A stretch of DNA of 64,000 nucleotides, taken from Bacillota bacterium. GTDB lineage: Bacteria > Bacillota_E > Sulfobacillia > Sulfobacillales > JAIMBI01. The notes below the pieces were generated by a model. It saw nothing but the letters and a program-made list of their open reading frames with translations. It ran no database searches and was not told the DNA's origin. The position numbers and the translations under genes were made by a program. This document shows, one piece after another, positions 18,741-27,177 of this stretch; position 1 is the first letter of the stretch; each line of letters opens with the position of its first letter. The stretch is from the NCBI GenBank assembly GCA_021828405.1, contig JAKARZ010000005.1, positions 1 to 64,000 on the forward strand. The letters run 5' to 3'.

Positions 18741-20111
18741 TTAGGCAAAAATTTTCCCGGGGTTTAAGAGCGACGCCGGGTCAAACGCGGCTTTGACGGC
18801 CTGCTGGAAAGCCATCTCCGGCGCCGTCAGCTGACGCGCGAGGTCCGCACGCTTCTCCACCCCGATGCCGTGCTCGCCGGAGACAGTGCCGCCGAGCGCC
18901 AGGCAGACATCCAGCACCTCATGTCCCGCCACCTGGACGCGCTCCACCTCGCCGGCGTCGCGCCCGTCGTACAGCAACAGCGGATGCAGGTTCCCGTCCC
19001 CGGCGTGAAAGACGTTCGCAATGCGGATGTCGCGCTGGCGGCCGACGTGCTCGATGGCGCGCAGCGCCTCGGGCAGCCGAGACCGGGGAATCACGCCGTC
19101 CTGGACATAGTAGTTGCGCGAGATGAGGCCCATCGCCCCAAACGCGGTTTTCCGGTTGGCCCACCACAGGGTGCGCTCCGCCTCCGAGGTGGCCCGCTTG
19201 AGGTCCGTCACCCCATGCCTGGCGGCGATCGCCTGAACGCGGGCCGCATCCTCCTCCACCTGCTCGGTCAGCCCATCCACCTCGACGAGCAGCACGGCGC
19301 CCAAGTCGACTGGATAGCCCACCCGGTACTGCCCACGCTCGACCGCGGACACGGCCATCCGATCCATCATCTCAAGCGCCGCCGGGACGATGCCAGCCGC
19401 GATTACGTCAGACACGGTTTCACTCGCATCATCCACCGCCGCAAACACCGCCATGACCGTGGCGTGGGCTTCCGCCAACCGCTCCAGACGAACCCATGCC
19501 CGCGTGATGACGCCGAGCGTCCCCTCGGACCCCACCAGCAGGGACAGCGCGTCCAGTCCCGCCGTGTCGCCGGACAGGGAGCCCACACGGCTCTGACGGC
19601 CATCGGCCCACACCACGTCGGCCATCAGGACGTGGTTGAGCGTCACGCCGTAGCGGAGACAGTGGGGGCCCCCGGCATTTTCCCCGATGTTGCCGCCGAC
19701 GGTGCAGGCCTGCTGGGACGAGGGATCGGGGCGATACGTCAGGCCGGCGGGCGCCGCGGCCCGGCTCACCCATGCGTTGACCACGCCCGGCTCCACCTCG
19801 GCCACGCCTTCGACGGGGTCTATTCGCAGGATCCGATTCAGACGGCTCAAGTGCATCACCACACCGCCGGCGACCGGCGTCGACCCGCCCGAAAGGCTGG
19901 TGCCGCCACCGCGCGTCACCAGCGGCACCCGGTGCCGCGCCAGAACCCGCACCACCCCGGCCACCTCATCGGCGCTGTCGGGCCACACCACGGCCAGCGG
20001 CCGTACCGCCGCCAACGTGTAGGCATCCTGCGCATAGGCATCCAATAAGGCCGCGTGGGTCCGCACGGACCCCGGCCCCACCACCCGGCGCAGATCCTCT
20101 AGCAGTCCCAT
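18741..20111 (-). CDS. glcD: Glycolate oxidase FAD-binding subunit GlcD
   Basis: A 456-residue flavoprotein of the VAO/PCMH type that oxidises glycolate or another 2-hydroxyacid. The FAD-binding segment includes VPLVTRGGGTSLSGGSTPVA, GGNIGENAGGPHCLRYGVT and LLVGSEGTLGVIT. The C-terminal FAD-oxidase domain ends with NVFHAGDGNLHPLLLYD, GGTVSGEHGIGVEKR and ASLLNPGKIF, all diagnostic of GlcD. ATG 20111 is chosen because GGAGGG lies just upstream, and the longer open frame runs back into glcF. It is the third gene of a glcE-glcF-glcD operon with gaps of 1 and 16 bases. Confidence 0.95.
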   Translation of the reverse strand: MGLLEDLRRVVGPGSVRTHAALLDAYAQDAYTLAAVRPLAVVWPDSADEVAGVVRVLARHRVPLVTRGGGTSLSGGSTPVAGGVVMHLSRLNRILRIDPVEGVAEVEPGVVNAWVSRAAAPAGLTYRPDPSSQQACTVGGNIGENAGGPHCLRYGVTLNHVLMADVVWADGRQSRVGSLSGDTAGLDALSLLVGSEGTLGVITRAWVRLERLAEAHATVMAVFAAVDDASETVSDVIAAGIVPAALEMMDRMAVSAVERGQYRVGYPVDLGAVLLVEVDGLTEQVEEDAARVQAIAARHGVTDLKRATSEAERTLWWANRKTAFGAMGLISRNYYVQDGVIPRSRLPEALRAIEHVGRQRDIRIANVFHAGDGNLHPLLLYDGRDAGEVERVQVAGHEVLDVCLALGGTVSGEHGIGVEKRADLARQLTAPEMAFQQAVKAAFDPASLLNPGKIFA

Positions 20112-20127
20112 GCGATCCCTCCCGCCA

Positions 20128-21378
20128 TCAAAGCACGCCGGCGTCGTGCGCCGCGTCCCACACGAGGTCCACCCAGTGGGCCACCGGCGTGGCCCGCCCG
20201 GCCTCCCGAAGCCCCGCCTGGATCTGAAGCAGGCAGCCCGGGTTGGACGTGGCCACCACGTCGGCGGCCAGGGGGACGCTCCCGACCTTTCGACGCTGGA
20301 GGGCTTCGGCCATCCCCGGATGCGTGAGGTTGTACAGCCCCGCGGAGCCGCAGCATACGTCGGCGTCTGGCATGTCCACCAGCTCATAGCCCGCCCACCG
20401 CAGCAGGTCCCGCACCTCCTGGCGAATGCCCTGGGCATGGGCCAGATGGCAGGCGTCGTGGACGGTGGCCACCTGCGGGCGCGGCGGCAGCGGCGGGCGC
20501 TGGCCGAGCGTCAGCAGTTCGACCACATCGCGCACGGTCTCGCGGAATCGCTGCGCCGACTCCCCTGCGGAGGATTCGCCGCCCAGGAGGTGGTCATATT
20601 CCTTCAGCGCCGCCCCACACCCGGCCGCCGTCACCGCCACCCACTCGGCCCCGGCGGCGGCAAACCCGGACACATTGCGGCGCGCCCAGACCCGGGCCTG
20701 CCCCAGATCCCCCACGTGTGTATGCAAGGCCCCGCAGCACACCTGGTCGGGCGCCGCCACCACCCGGAACCCGCTGAGCCGCAGCAGGTCCGCCGCGTGG
20801 GAGGCGGTCGCCTGGTACACACTGTCCATGACACACCCGTAGAACAGTGCCACGCTTGGGCCTTCGCCGCCGAGGCGCACGCGCTCGTGGGCCAACTGCC
20901 GCCCCGCCGGCTGGGGTAGTCCCGCGCTCAGGCGCGCCGCCGCGCCGAAGGTCCCCCCCCTCCGCGCCGCCGCTTGGAGGACTCCGCGCCCCGCCGGCCG
21001 ACCGGCCCAGCGCGCCAGACGCTGAAAGCGGAGGAGACCGGACTCGGCTCCGAAGTAGCGGGCCCCCTGCCTGGCGGCGAGAGGGCGGCGCATGTGGCCC
21101 GCCTCAACGGCCCGTGCCCGAAACGCCTCCACCGCATGTCCCACCGGGACATGGGCGGGGCACACTTCCTCACAGGCACGGCAGTCGAGGCAGCTGTCGA
21201 TGGCCCGGACAGCGCCAGGGTCCCCCGGGCCCCCCGCCTCCATGGCGGCCCACACTTGGTTCAACAGCAGCACCCGCCCCCGGGGCGACTCGCTCTCGTC
21301 CCCCGTCACCAGATACGTTGGGCAGGTGGGCAGACACAGTCCGCAATGCACGCAGGCCCCGGTATCTACTGGGCCCAT
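20128..21378 (-). CDS. glcF: Glycolate oxidase iron-sulfur subunit GlcF
   Basis: A 416-residue protein carrying electrons from the flavin subunits. Two [4Fe-4S] motifs stand at the N-terminus: CVHCGLCLPTCPTY and CLDCRACEEVCPAHVP. Two CCG domains follow, with DQVCCGALHTHVGD near residue 235 and DADVCCGSAGLYN near residue 355, the ligands typical of heterodisulfide-reductase-like subunits. The order and length match GlcF. The ATG at 21378 begins one base after the glcE stop, implying translational coupling. It should act at the inner membrane face, passing electrons to quinone. Confidence 0.95.
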   Translation of the reverse strand: MGPVDTGACVHCGLCLPTCPTYLVTGDESESPRGRVLLLNQVWAAMEAGGPGDPGAVRAIDSCLDCRACEEVCPAHVPVGHAVEAFRARAVEAGHMRRPLAARQGARYFGAESGLLRFQRLARWAGRPAGRGVLQAAARRGGTFGAAARLSAGLPQPAGRQLAHERVRLGGEGPSVALFYGCVMDSVYQATASHAADLLRLSGFRVVAAPDQVCCGALHTHVGDLGQARVWARRNVSGFAAAGAEWVAVTAAGCGAALKEYDHLLGGESSAGESAQRFRETVRDVVELLTLGQRPPLPPRPQVATVHDACHLAHAQGIRQEVRDLLRWAGYELVDMPDADVCCGSAGLYNLTHPGMAEALQRRKVGSVPLAADVVATSNPGCLLQIQAGLREAGRATPVAHWVDLVWDAAHDAGVL

Positions 21379-21379
21379 G

Positions 21380-22486
21380 CTATGCCTCCGTTTCTCGCGG
21401 CCAAGTCGGCAGGATCCCGTGCGGATCCACCGCCTCCTTGAGGCGCTGCCATTTGTCGGCGTCCGCGCCCGGTACGCCGGGGCTTGGCGCGGGGCCGTCC
21501 CAGGACCGGAACGCACCACCGTGACTGGCCACGAGGTCGGCCACCCCCTGACCCGCTCCACCGGGCTCGGCGCCGTAGCCCCACACCATCCCGCTCTGCA
21601 GCTCAGCGCGGGCTGTCCCGCCCTGGCGCGACAGTTCCTCCAGCACCCGTCGCTGCCCCTCACGAGGCAGCCGCGCCTGCCAGGCCACCCGGTCTTCGAA
21701 GGGCCGATGCAGCCTCACGTCAAGCCCGGCGCCGAGTTGGGCTCCTAATGTGCGCCGCAGGCGGTCCATCGCCGGGTCACCGCCGTGCGCGATGCCCATC
21801 AGCTCCCAGCCGGACGGCTGGATGGTCAGCAGAAGCGCCGCTAGAGCTGGAGTGGTTGGGATACCGTCGCGCCATCGGCGCGTTTCCTCCCATACCCGCG
21901 GAGTGAGGGGGCCGCCGTCGGCACACGCCAAGGTGGCCGTCGCGCGCGGCAGGGCCGCCAACTTCCAGGTGATGGTCAGCACAATGCCGAAGGTGCCCCG
22001 GGTGGCCCAGTAGAGCTGCCACAGGTTGTAGCCCGCCACGTTTTTGACGACCGGCGCCCCCACCCGGACTACCCCAAATGCGGGCACCGCCACGGTCATT
22101 GACAAAATTCGGTCGCGGATGGGCGAATAGCCCCCGGACCAAACCCCGTTCACGCCTGCGGACACGATCCCGCCCAAGGTATCGGGCGCGCCGTCCGGGA
22201 CCCCTACCGGAAGCCACTGTCCCTCCGCGGCAAGCTCTTGGTTAAGGTTCTCCCACGACAACCCCGCGTCGACTTCGACGGTCAGGTCAGGAGCGGACCA
22301 GCGGCGCACGGCCTGGAATCGTGTGGATGGCCAAGACGTGACCGGCCGCGTACCCCCCTCTGCGGGGAGGCGCTGGCGGAGCCCGGCTCCCACCGGCACG
22401 ACACACGCGCCCATTCTGGCCGCCCCGGCAAGTGCCTCAAGCGCCGCGGCACCAGACTCGTCAATGTCAGCGGGCTCGTGTGTCAT
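21380..22486 (-). CDS. glcE: Glycolate oxidase FAD-binding subunit GlcE
   Basis: A 368-residue FAD-binding protein shorter than GlcD. It has VVPVGAGLRQRLPAEGG, DLTVEVDAGLSWENLNQELA, QWLPVGVPDGAPDTLGGIVS, GAPVVKNVAGYNLWQLYWAT and GTFGIVLTITWKLAALP, all typical of GlcE. The protein ends DPHGILPTWP, equivalent to the NPGR/F end of relatives. ATG 22486 has GGGAGGG upstream. It is first in the glcEFD operon. With GlcF and GlcD it would oxidise glycolate to glyoxylate. Confidence 0.92.
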   Translation of the reverse strand: MTHEPADIDESGAAALEALAGAARMGACVVPVGAGLRQRLPAEGGTRPVTSWPSTRFQAVRRWSAPDLTVEVDAGLSWENLNQELAAEGQWLPVGVPDGAPDTLGGIVSAGVNGVWSGGYSPIRDRILSMTVAVPAFGVVRVGAPVVKNVAGYNLWQLYWATRGTFGIVLTITWKLAALPRATATLACADGGPLTPRVWEETRRWRDGIPTTPALAALLLTIQPSGWELMGIAHGGDPAMDRLRRTLGAQLGAGLDVRLHRPFEDRVAWQARLPREGQRRVLEELSRQGGTARAELQSGMVWGYGAEPGGAGQGVADLVASHGGAFRSWDGPAPSPGVPGADADKWQRLKEAVDPHGILPTWPRETEA

Positions 22487-22519
22487 CCCACACCCTCCCT
22501 GAATACCAATTGTGAGAGA

Positions 22520-22670
22520 CGGGTCACCCCCACGCGTGTGGGGACGCCGGCATCGTAACCATATTACGATACCGGCGGTCCGGTTCATCCCCACGCGCGT
22601 GGGGACGGCGCGACTGGAACTGAAAGCCCCGCCGCTGTCGACGGTTCACCCCACGCGGTCAGGGCATCCG
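22520..22670. CRISPR. Orphan mini-CRISPR, type I-E-like repeats
   Basis: Three repeats start at 22520, 22581 and 22642, exactly 61 bases apart, the usual 29 + 32 spacing of type I-E. The middle copy carries the palindromic core CCCCACGCGCGTGGGGAC preceded by CGGTTCAT. The first copy has two or three changes. The third is degenerate at its 3' end, as terminal repeats often are, which suggests the array is read left to right. Two 32-base spacers lie between them. No cas gene and no AT-rich leader are in the window. Spacer 1 is itself nearly palindromic (ATCGTAA...TTACGAT), which is unusual. Confidence 0.75.
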
Positions 22671-22698
22671 TCACCGCCCCCACTGGCCCTTCTCCTGC

Positions 22699-22726
22699 TT
22701 GCATCCGGCACCGGTTATGCTACATT
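22699..22726 (+). promoter_or_regulatory. vapBC promoter, likely leaderless
   Basis: TTGCAT (22699-22704), a 16-base spacer and TACATT (22721-22726). The -10 ends seven bases before the vapB ATG, so transcription would begin at the start codon. No ribosome binding site is present. Confidence 0.5.
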
Positions 22727-22733
22727 GCTGTAC

Positions 22734-23003
22734 ATGAAGACCGTAGGCGTGGCGCAACTGCGCCAGAATCTGAGCCAGTACCTGGAGCGCGTAGGGCGCG
22801 GAGAGCGTCTGTTGGTTACGGATCGCAATCGACCGGTGGCCGAGTTGGGGCCGCCCCCGCCGACTGGCCATGCGTTGGACCGGCTCATTGCCGAGGGGCG
22901 CGCGACGCGGCCCCTGCGACGGGTGCTGCCCGATCCCTTGGACGGACCGGGCGATCCCTATGCGCTTAGCCGGGCGCTGGACGAGGTGCGGCAAGAACGG
23001 TGA
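22734..23003 (+). CDS. vapB: Phd/YefM-type antitoxin of a VapBC pair
   Basis: An 89-residue protein beginning MKTVGVAQLRQNLSQYLERV, then GERLLVTDRNRPVAELGP, the Phd/YefM DNA-binding fold. The tail (ALSRALDEVRQER) would contact the toxin. Its last codons overlap the toxin's GTG start by four bases (GTGA). It sits directly after the orphan CRISPR array. It should repress its own promoter together with the toxin. Confidence 0.88.
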   Translation: MKTVGVAQLRQNLSQYLERVGRGERLLVTDRNRPVAELGPPPPTGHALDRLIAEGRATRPLRRVLPDPLDGPGDPYALSRALDEVRQER

Positions 23004-23449
23004 GCGACGGCCTCTATTATTTGGACACCTCGGCGCTGGTGAAGCTGGTCCGCCGCGAACCCGAGACGCCTTCCCTGGTGCTTTTCATGCAAGGCGCCGA
23101 GTGGGTTTCCTCGGAGCTGACGCTGGTGGAGTTGCCCCGAGCCGTGCGGCGTGCCGCCGCTTTTGACTCGTCGCTCGCCTTGGCCGCCTTGCTGGACCGG
23201 GCCAACGATGTGTTGGCCGCAATCGCCCTGGTGCCGGTCACCACGGCGCTCCTGCAGGCCGCTGGCGCGGTGCCAGAGCCTCGGTTGCGCTCCTTGGATG
23301 CCGTGCACGTGGCATCGGCGCTGGACATTGCTCCCATTACCCCACTGGACGGGTTTATCAGTTACGACCTACGCCAGGCCGCGGCGGCGCGACTGTGCGG
23401 GTTGCGCACTTTTGCGCCGGGTACCGACCCGCCGCCCGTGATCCCGTGA
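23000..23449 (+). CDS. vapC: VapC-type PIN-domain ribonuclease toxin
   Basis: A 149-residue PIN protein. LYYLDTSALVKLVRREPE holds the first catalytic Asp, SSELTLVELPRAVRRAA the conserved Glu, LRSLDAVHVASALDI the third acidic residue, and FISYDLRQAAAA the final Asp. This complete set suggests an active Mg-dependent RNase, probably cutting tRNA as other VapC toxins do. The GTG start overlaps the antitoxin stop, coupling the two. It is of a different subgroup from the PIN toxin at 4232-4675. Confidence 0.9.
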   Translation: MSDGLYYLDTSALVKLVRREPETPSLVLFMQGAEWVSSELTLVELPRAVRRAAAFDSSLALAALLDRANDVLAAIALVPVTTALLQAAGAVPEPRLRSLDAVHVASALDIAPITPLDGFISYDLRQAAAARLCGLRTFAPGTDPPPVIP

Positions 23450-23454
23450 GACGA

Positions 23455-23797
23455 CAGCACCTCAGGCAGGATCCGGCGCGGGAGCACCGGGTCGCCGGCC
23501 CCTCGGAGCCCACCCTGGGGATGCAGATGCCGCGCTCCGTACGCCGTGTAGGAGTCGAGACTCTCGGCGGCTCGCTGGGCCGCCGTGCGAAAGTTCTGCC
23601 CCCCAGACAGCTTCCACGGCCTCCACTAACGCCGCGACGGTGTACGCCGATGCCACCAATCCGGCGCCCGTTTCACGTGCGCGATCCGCGAGAGCCCCAA
23701 ACGGCGACACCACCGCCGGCAGACCGGCTAGTCACGCTTCGGACAACGTGAAGGTTTCGGCGTAGGCCGAGGGCAGGATCGCCGCAAGGGATTAACT
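23455..23797 (-). pseudogene. C-terminal remnant of a family 1 (GT-B) glycosyltransferase
   Basis: The minus strand reads AILPSAYAETFTLSEA, then VSPFGALADRARETGAGLVA and AYTVAALVEAVEAV, and after a one-base shift NFRTAAQRAAESLDSYTAYG. This is the nucleotide-sugar-binding C-terminal region of GT1/GT4 glycosyltransferases, where the E in AETF contacts the donor. The N-terminal domain is absent and the frame is broken, so it is a dead relic between vapC and the his operon. Confidence 0.65.
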
Positions 23798-23836
23798 GCC
23801 ACCAAGTCACTAGTATAACAGGGCACAAGCGCCCGC

Positions 23837-24475
23837 CTAGCTCTGGACGTCGACACGGGGGTTGGGGCCCGCCTCAGTCGGTTCAGGTGCCCGTTGGCGG
23901 CGCGATAACTCCCAAGCCACATCGTCCAAGTCCACTCTGGCCACGTGCAGGGCAAGCCACAGGTGGTAGATGAGATCGGCGGCCTCAGCGCGAATCGGCC
24001 CTGGGTCCCCATTTTTAGCCGCCACCAGAAACTCCGCCGATTCCTCGCCCACTTTGCGCAACACACGATCCAATCCCTGGGCCGCGAGCTGGCGGGTGTA
24101 GGACGCCTCGTCGCTCGTTCCCGTGAGCCGCTCGCGCTGCACGGCGAACAGCCGGCCCAGCATGGCGGCAGACGGATCCACGTCGCCAAAACAGCTGGTG
24201 CGTCCCGTGTGGCACGCACCCTTGGGCGCGTGCACCTGGTACAGCAGTGCATCCTGGTCGCAGTCCCACGCCATCCGCACGAACTCTAGACGCTGCCCGG
24301 ACGTGGCTCCCTTGTCCCAAAGCGCATTGCGGGATCGGCTCCAAAAGTGAGCCCGCCCGGTCGCCTGGGTGGCGGCGATGGCTTCCTCATTGGTCCAGGC
24401 GAGCATGAGCACCGCCCCGCTGTCGATGTCCTGCACCACCACGGGCAGCAATCCTGCGGGTTCTGTCTCAGACAC
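23837..24475 (-). CDS. hisIE: Bifunctional phosphoribosyl-AMP cyclohydrolase / phosphoribosyl-ATP pyrophosphatase
   Basis: A 212-residue fusion. The HisI half (1-110) has VLMLAWTNEEAIAATQATG, HFWSRSRNALWDKGATSG and WDCDQDALLYQV with the zinc and metal ligands, then GACHTGRTSCF. The HisE half has YTRQLAAQGLDRVLRKVGEE and EAADLIYHLWLAL. It catalyses steps 2 and 3 of histidine synthesis. Its start overlaps the hisF stop by eight bases. It is the last gene of the operon. Confidence 0.96.
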   Translation of the reverse strand: MSETEPAGLLPVVVQDIDSGAVLMLAWTNEEAIAATQATGRAHFWSRSRNALWDKGATSGQRLEFVRMAWDCDQDALLYQVHAPKGACHTGRTSCFGDVDPSAAMLGRLFAVQRERLTGTSDEASYTRQLAAQGLDRVLRKVGEESAEFLVAAKNGDPGPIRAEAADLIYHLWLALHVARVDLDDVAWELSRRQRAPEPTEAGPNPRVDVQS

Positions 24476-25223
24476 GCACCGGCACCCCCCGCTCGTTCAA
24501 TTGCTGCTTTAACGCGGTGAGGGTAGTTTCTCCGCGGTGGAGGACGCCCGCCACCAGCGCCCCGGTCACGCCCGGCACCGCAAGCGCGGCGGCCAGATGC
24601 CCGGCCGTGCGCCCCCCGCCCGATGCGATCACAGGCAGGCGGGCGGCCACCCCAGCGCTGGCCAGTGCCTCAAGGTCATAGCCTTCGCCCGTGCCGTCCC
24701 GGTCGATAGACGTCAACAGCACCTCCCCGGCCCCCAGCGCGGCCACCTGCACCACCCAGTCCGAAAGCATCCAGCGGGTCCGGGTGCGGCCACCGTCCGC
24801 GTACACGCGGTGCGTGTCCGCTTCGCGCCGGACATCTATCGCCACCACCACCGCCTGGCTGCCCGCCTCGTCAGCTATTTGGCTCACTAGGCTGGGCGTG
24901 GCCAGTGCGGCCGAGTTGATCGACACCTTGTCCGCGCCGGCGGCGAGCACGGAAAGCGCCGTCGCCCGGTCGTGAATGCCGCCTCCCACCGTAAGCGGAA
25001 TCGCCAGCCGCCGCGCCGTGCGTTCAACCACGGCCAGGCTGGGGCCACGGTGCTCCGCGCCAGCGGTGATATCCAGCAGCACCAGTTCATCCGCCCCCTG
25101 ATCTTCATATTGACGCGCTAGGTCCTCAGGTCGGCCGAGGGAGATCAGCTCCTGGAACCGGACCCCCTTCACCACGCGGTCGGCCGCCACGTCCAGGCAC
25201 GCGATGAGCCGCGGCCTCAGCAC
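24468..25223 (-). CDS. hisF: Imidazole glycerol phosphate synthase cyclase subunit
   Basis: A 251-residue TIM barrel that closes the imidazole ring using ammonia from HisH. LRPRLIACLDVAADRVVKGV carries the catalytic Asp, then ELVLLDITAGAEHR, PLTVGGGIHDRATAL, DKVSINSAALATPSL, VVVAIDVRRE, LLTSIDRDGTGEGYDLE with the second catalytic Asp, and VIASGGGRTAGH. I use the GTG start at 25223 because it gives the conserved N-terminus and overlaps the hisA stop by seven bases. The longer frame upstream is a shadow of hisA. Confidence 0.95.
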   Translation of the reverse strand: MLRPRLIACLDVAADRVVKGVRFQELISLGRPEDLARQYEDQGADELVLLDITAGAEHRGPSLAVVERTARRLAIPLTVGGGIHDRATALSVLAAGADKVSINSAALATPSLVSQIADEAGSQAVVVAIDVRREADTHRVYADGGRTRTRWMLSDWVVQVAALGAGEVLLTSIDRDGTGEGYDLEALASAGVAARLPVIASGGGRTAGHLAAALAVPGVTGALVAGVLHRGETTLTALKQQLNERGVPVRV

Positions 25224-25930
25224 TGCAGCACCGCCGCCACCGCCTCGGCCCCGAGCGATCCGTCGTACAGGGCGCGGCCCACGATGGCGCCCACCGCCCC
25301 GAGCCGCCGGAGGGCGTCGACATCCTGGGCACCGCGAATGCCTCCGGCCGCCGTGACCTGAAATCCCTCGGCCATCCAGTCGGCCATAAGCTCTAGGTCC
25401 GGACCGCGCCCGGTGCCGTCCCGGTCCACGGCCGTGACGGTGACCGCGCGCCAGCCCAATGCACGGAGCCGGCGGGCCACCCCGGCGCGCGTCAAGGTGG
25501 CGTCGGTTCGCCAGCCGTGGGTGGCCAGCGTCCCGTGGCGCCAATCGAGGCTCACCGCCACCCGCGCTGTCCCCACCTCGCGCGCCAAAGCACCCAAGAG
25601 GTTCCTGTCTGCCACGGCCGATCCCACCACCACGCGGCGCACCCCCGCATCCAGCCACCGCCGCGCGGCGTCAATGCTGCGCACACCGCCCCCCACCTGC
25701 ACCGGCACGCCGAGCGCCGTGATCCGCTGAACCTGACCGACCGACACTCCCGCTCGTCCCAACGCGGCGGACAAATCCACCACATGCAACGCGCGCGCGC
25801 CCGCGTCCACAAACGCGTGCGCTTGGGCCACCGGGTCATCGCGATACACGGTCACTTGGTTGGCGTCACCCTGGGTGAGGCGCACCACCCGTCCATCCAG
25901 GACGTCAATCGCCGGGATTACGCTGAACAC
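25217..25930 (-). CDS. hisA: ProFAR isomerase
   Basis: A 237-residue TIM barrel performing the Amadori rearrangement at step 4. VIPAIDVLDGRVVRLTQGD has the first catalytic Asp, LHVVDLSAALGRAG and PVQVGGGVRSIDAARR follow, then AVTVTAVDRDGTGRGPDLEL with the second Asp, and VTAAGGIRGAQDVDAL. The SLDWRHG strand replaces the usual SLD-x-R-G, a minor change. It overlaps hisH by 13 bases and hisF by 7. PriA-like dual function is not excluded, as no trpF is in the window. Confidence 0.94.
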   Translation of the reverse strand: MFSVIPAIDVLDGRVVRLTQGDANQVTVYRDDPVAQAHAFVDAGARALHVVDLSAALGRAGVSVGQVQRITALGVPVQVGGGVRSIDAARRWLDAGVRRVVVGSAVADRNLLGALAREVGTARVAVSLDWRHGTLATHGWRTDATLTRAGVARRLRALGWRAVTVTAVDRDGTGRGPDLELMADWMAEGFQVTAAGGIRGAQDVDALRRLGAVGAIVGRALYDGSLGAEAVAAVLQC

Positions 25931-26529
25931 CGCGCCACCTGCTGGGCAAAACCCGCCAGCACGCGCCGTCCGTAAGCGCCGCTCCGCTCAGGGTGGAACT
26001 GCACCCCGGCCACCAGCCCCCGCTGCACCGCGCTCACAAACCTCCCGTGATAGTCGGTGACCGCCGTCGCCACCAGCTGATCCCGGGGTCTCACGGCAAA
26101 CGCGTGGCAGAAATACGCGTCACCGGCCCCGGCCTCCCGCATCCAGCCCGCAGCCGCCGTGGGCCGAACCTGGTTCCACCCCACGTGCGGCAGGGGGGCG
26201 GAGCCCACCTCCAGGCGCACCACGGTCCCCGGCAGCACCGCGAGGCCCTTCCCCCCCTCTTCCGACGACTCAAACAACAACTGCATGCCGAGGCAAATGC
26301 CCAAGAGCGGCACCGCACCCACGCGGTCCCACAGCGCCAGGTCCATGCCGGACCGGCGCAGTTCACGCGCTGCCGCCGCAAAGTGGCCGACGCCCGGCAG
26401 CACCACTCCGTCGGCCCGCGCCACCACCTCCGGATCCTCCGTGACCGCCACGTCGAGACCGAGCCGCTCCAGCGCCCACACCACGGACTGCAGGTTGCCC
26501 CGCTTCAAGTTCACCACTGCCACCGTCAC
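25918..26529 (-). CDS. hisH: Imidazole glycerol phosphate synthase glutaminase subunit
   Basis: A 203-residue class I glutamine amidotransferase partner of HisF. The nucleophile is the Cys in PLLGICLGMQLLFESSEEGG, and the His/Glu pair is in VAGVQFHPERSG. The oxyanion strand VVLPGVGHFAAA and PHVGWNQV are also in place. It releases ammonia that tunnels through HisF. It begins six bases after the hisB stop and overlaps hisA at its end. Confidence 0.96.
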   Translation of the reverse strand: MTVAVVNLKRGNLQSVVWALERLGLDVAVTEDPEVVARADGVVLPGVGHFAAAARELRRSGMDLALWDRVGAVPLLGICLGMQLLFESSEEGGKGLAVLPGTVVRLEVGSAPLPHVGWNQVRPTAAAGWMREAGAGDAYFCHAFAVRPRDQLVATAVTDYHGRFVSAVQRGLVAGVQFHPERSGAYGRRVLAGFAQQVARCSA

Positions 26530-26535
26530 GACGCA

Positions 26536-27177
26536 TCACCTCTCCATCCGTCCCGTGGTCTCCGACGCTGCCTCTGGCGATTCCTCGGGGACGTCCAACA
26601 TTCCCTTGGTGCTCAGTAGGCCGGGACGCCTGGCGGTGGCCATCCGGAGCGCCAGTCCCAGCGCCTTGAAGGCCGCCTCCCACTGGTGGTGCCGGTTTCT
26701 GCCCGCCCGCACCTGCACGTGCACCGTAAACTGCCCTCCGCGCGCCAGCGCCGGCCAAAATTCCTCCAGCACCTCGCCCTCCAACCCGTTGACGGGACCC
26801 GCGGGCATGTCAGTGAGCCAGCTTCCGGTGCGGCCCGACAGGTCCACAGCCGCCTCCACCCGGGCCTCGTCCATGGGCACGATGGCCCAACCGTACCGCG
26901 CAACGTCCCGATAGCCGGGCCAGCGGGTCAGAATCGTGCGGCCCAGCACCAGCCCGGTGTCTTCCACCAGGTGGTGGGGATCGACCGCGACGTCGCCCGA
27001 CGCCTCCACCATCACAGGAACGCCCCAGGTGGTCATGCAGGCATCCAGCAGGTGGCCAAAGAACGGCACAGGCACCGTGATGCCGGACGCGCCGCCCAGC
27101 TCCACCTCCACGCGGGTTTCGCGCGTGATGCGCGTCACCCGCGTGGCGGAATGCCCCGTCTTCGTCGGCTCCGTCAT
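26536..27177 (-). CDS. hisB: Imidazoleglycerol-phosphate dehydratase
   Basis: A 213-residue monofunctional dehydratase, without the phosphatase domain of enteric HisB. The manganese-binding motifs are in PFFGHLLDACMTTWG and VDPHHLVEDTGLVLG (HHxxED), with NRHHQWEAAFKALGLALRMA near the C-terminus. The usual GFxDHML is changed to PFFGHLLDA, losing the usual Asp of the DHM block but keeping the His. Histidinol-phosphate phosphatase must therefore be encoded elsewhere. The ATG overlaps the hisD stop by four bases. Confidence 0.94.
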   Translation of the reverse strand: MTEPTKTGHSATRVTRITRETRVEVELGGASGITVPVPFFGHLLDACMTTWGVPVMVEASGDVAVDPHHLVEDTGLVLGRTILTRWPGYRDVARYGWAIVPMDEARVEAAVDLSGRTGSWLTDMPAGPVNGLEGEVLEEFWPALARGGQFTVHVQVRAGRNRHHQWEAAFKALGLALRMATARRPGLLSTKGMLDVPEESPEAASETTGRMER

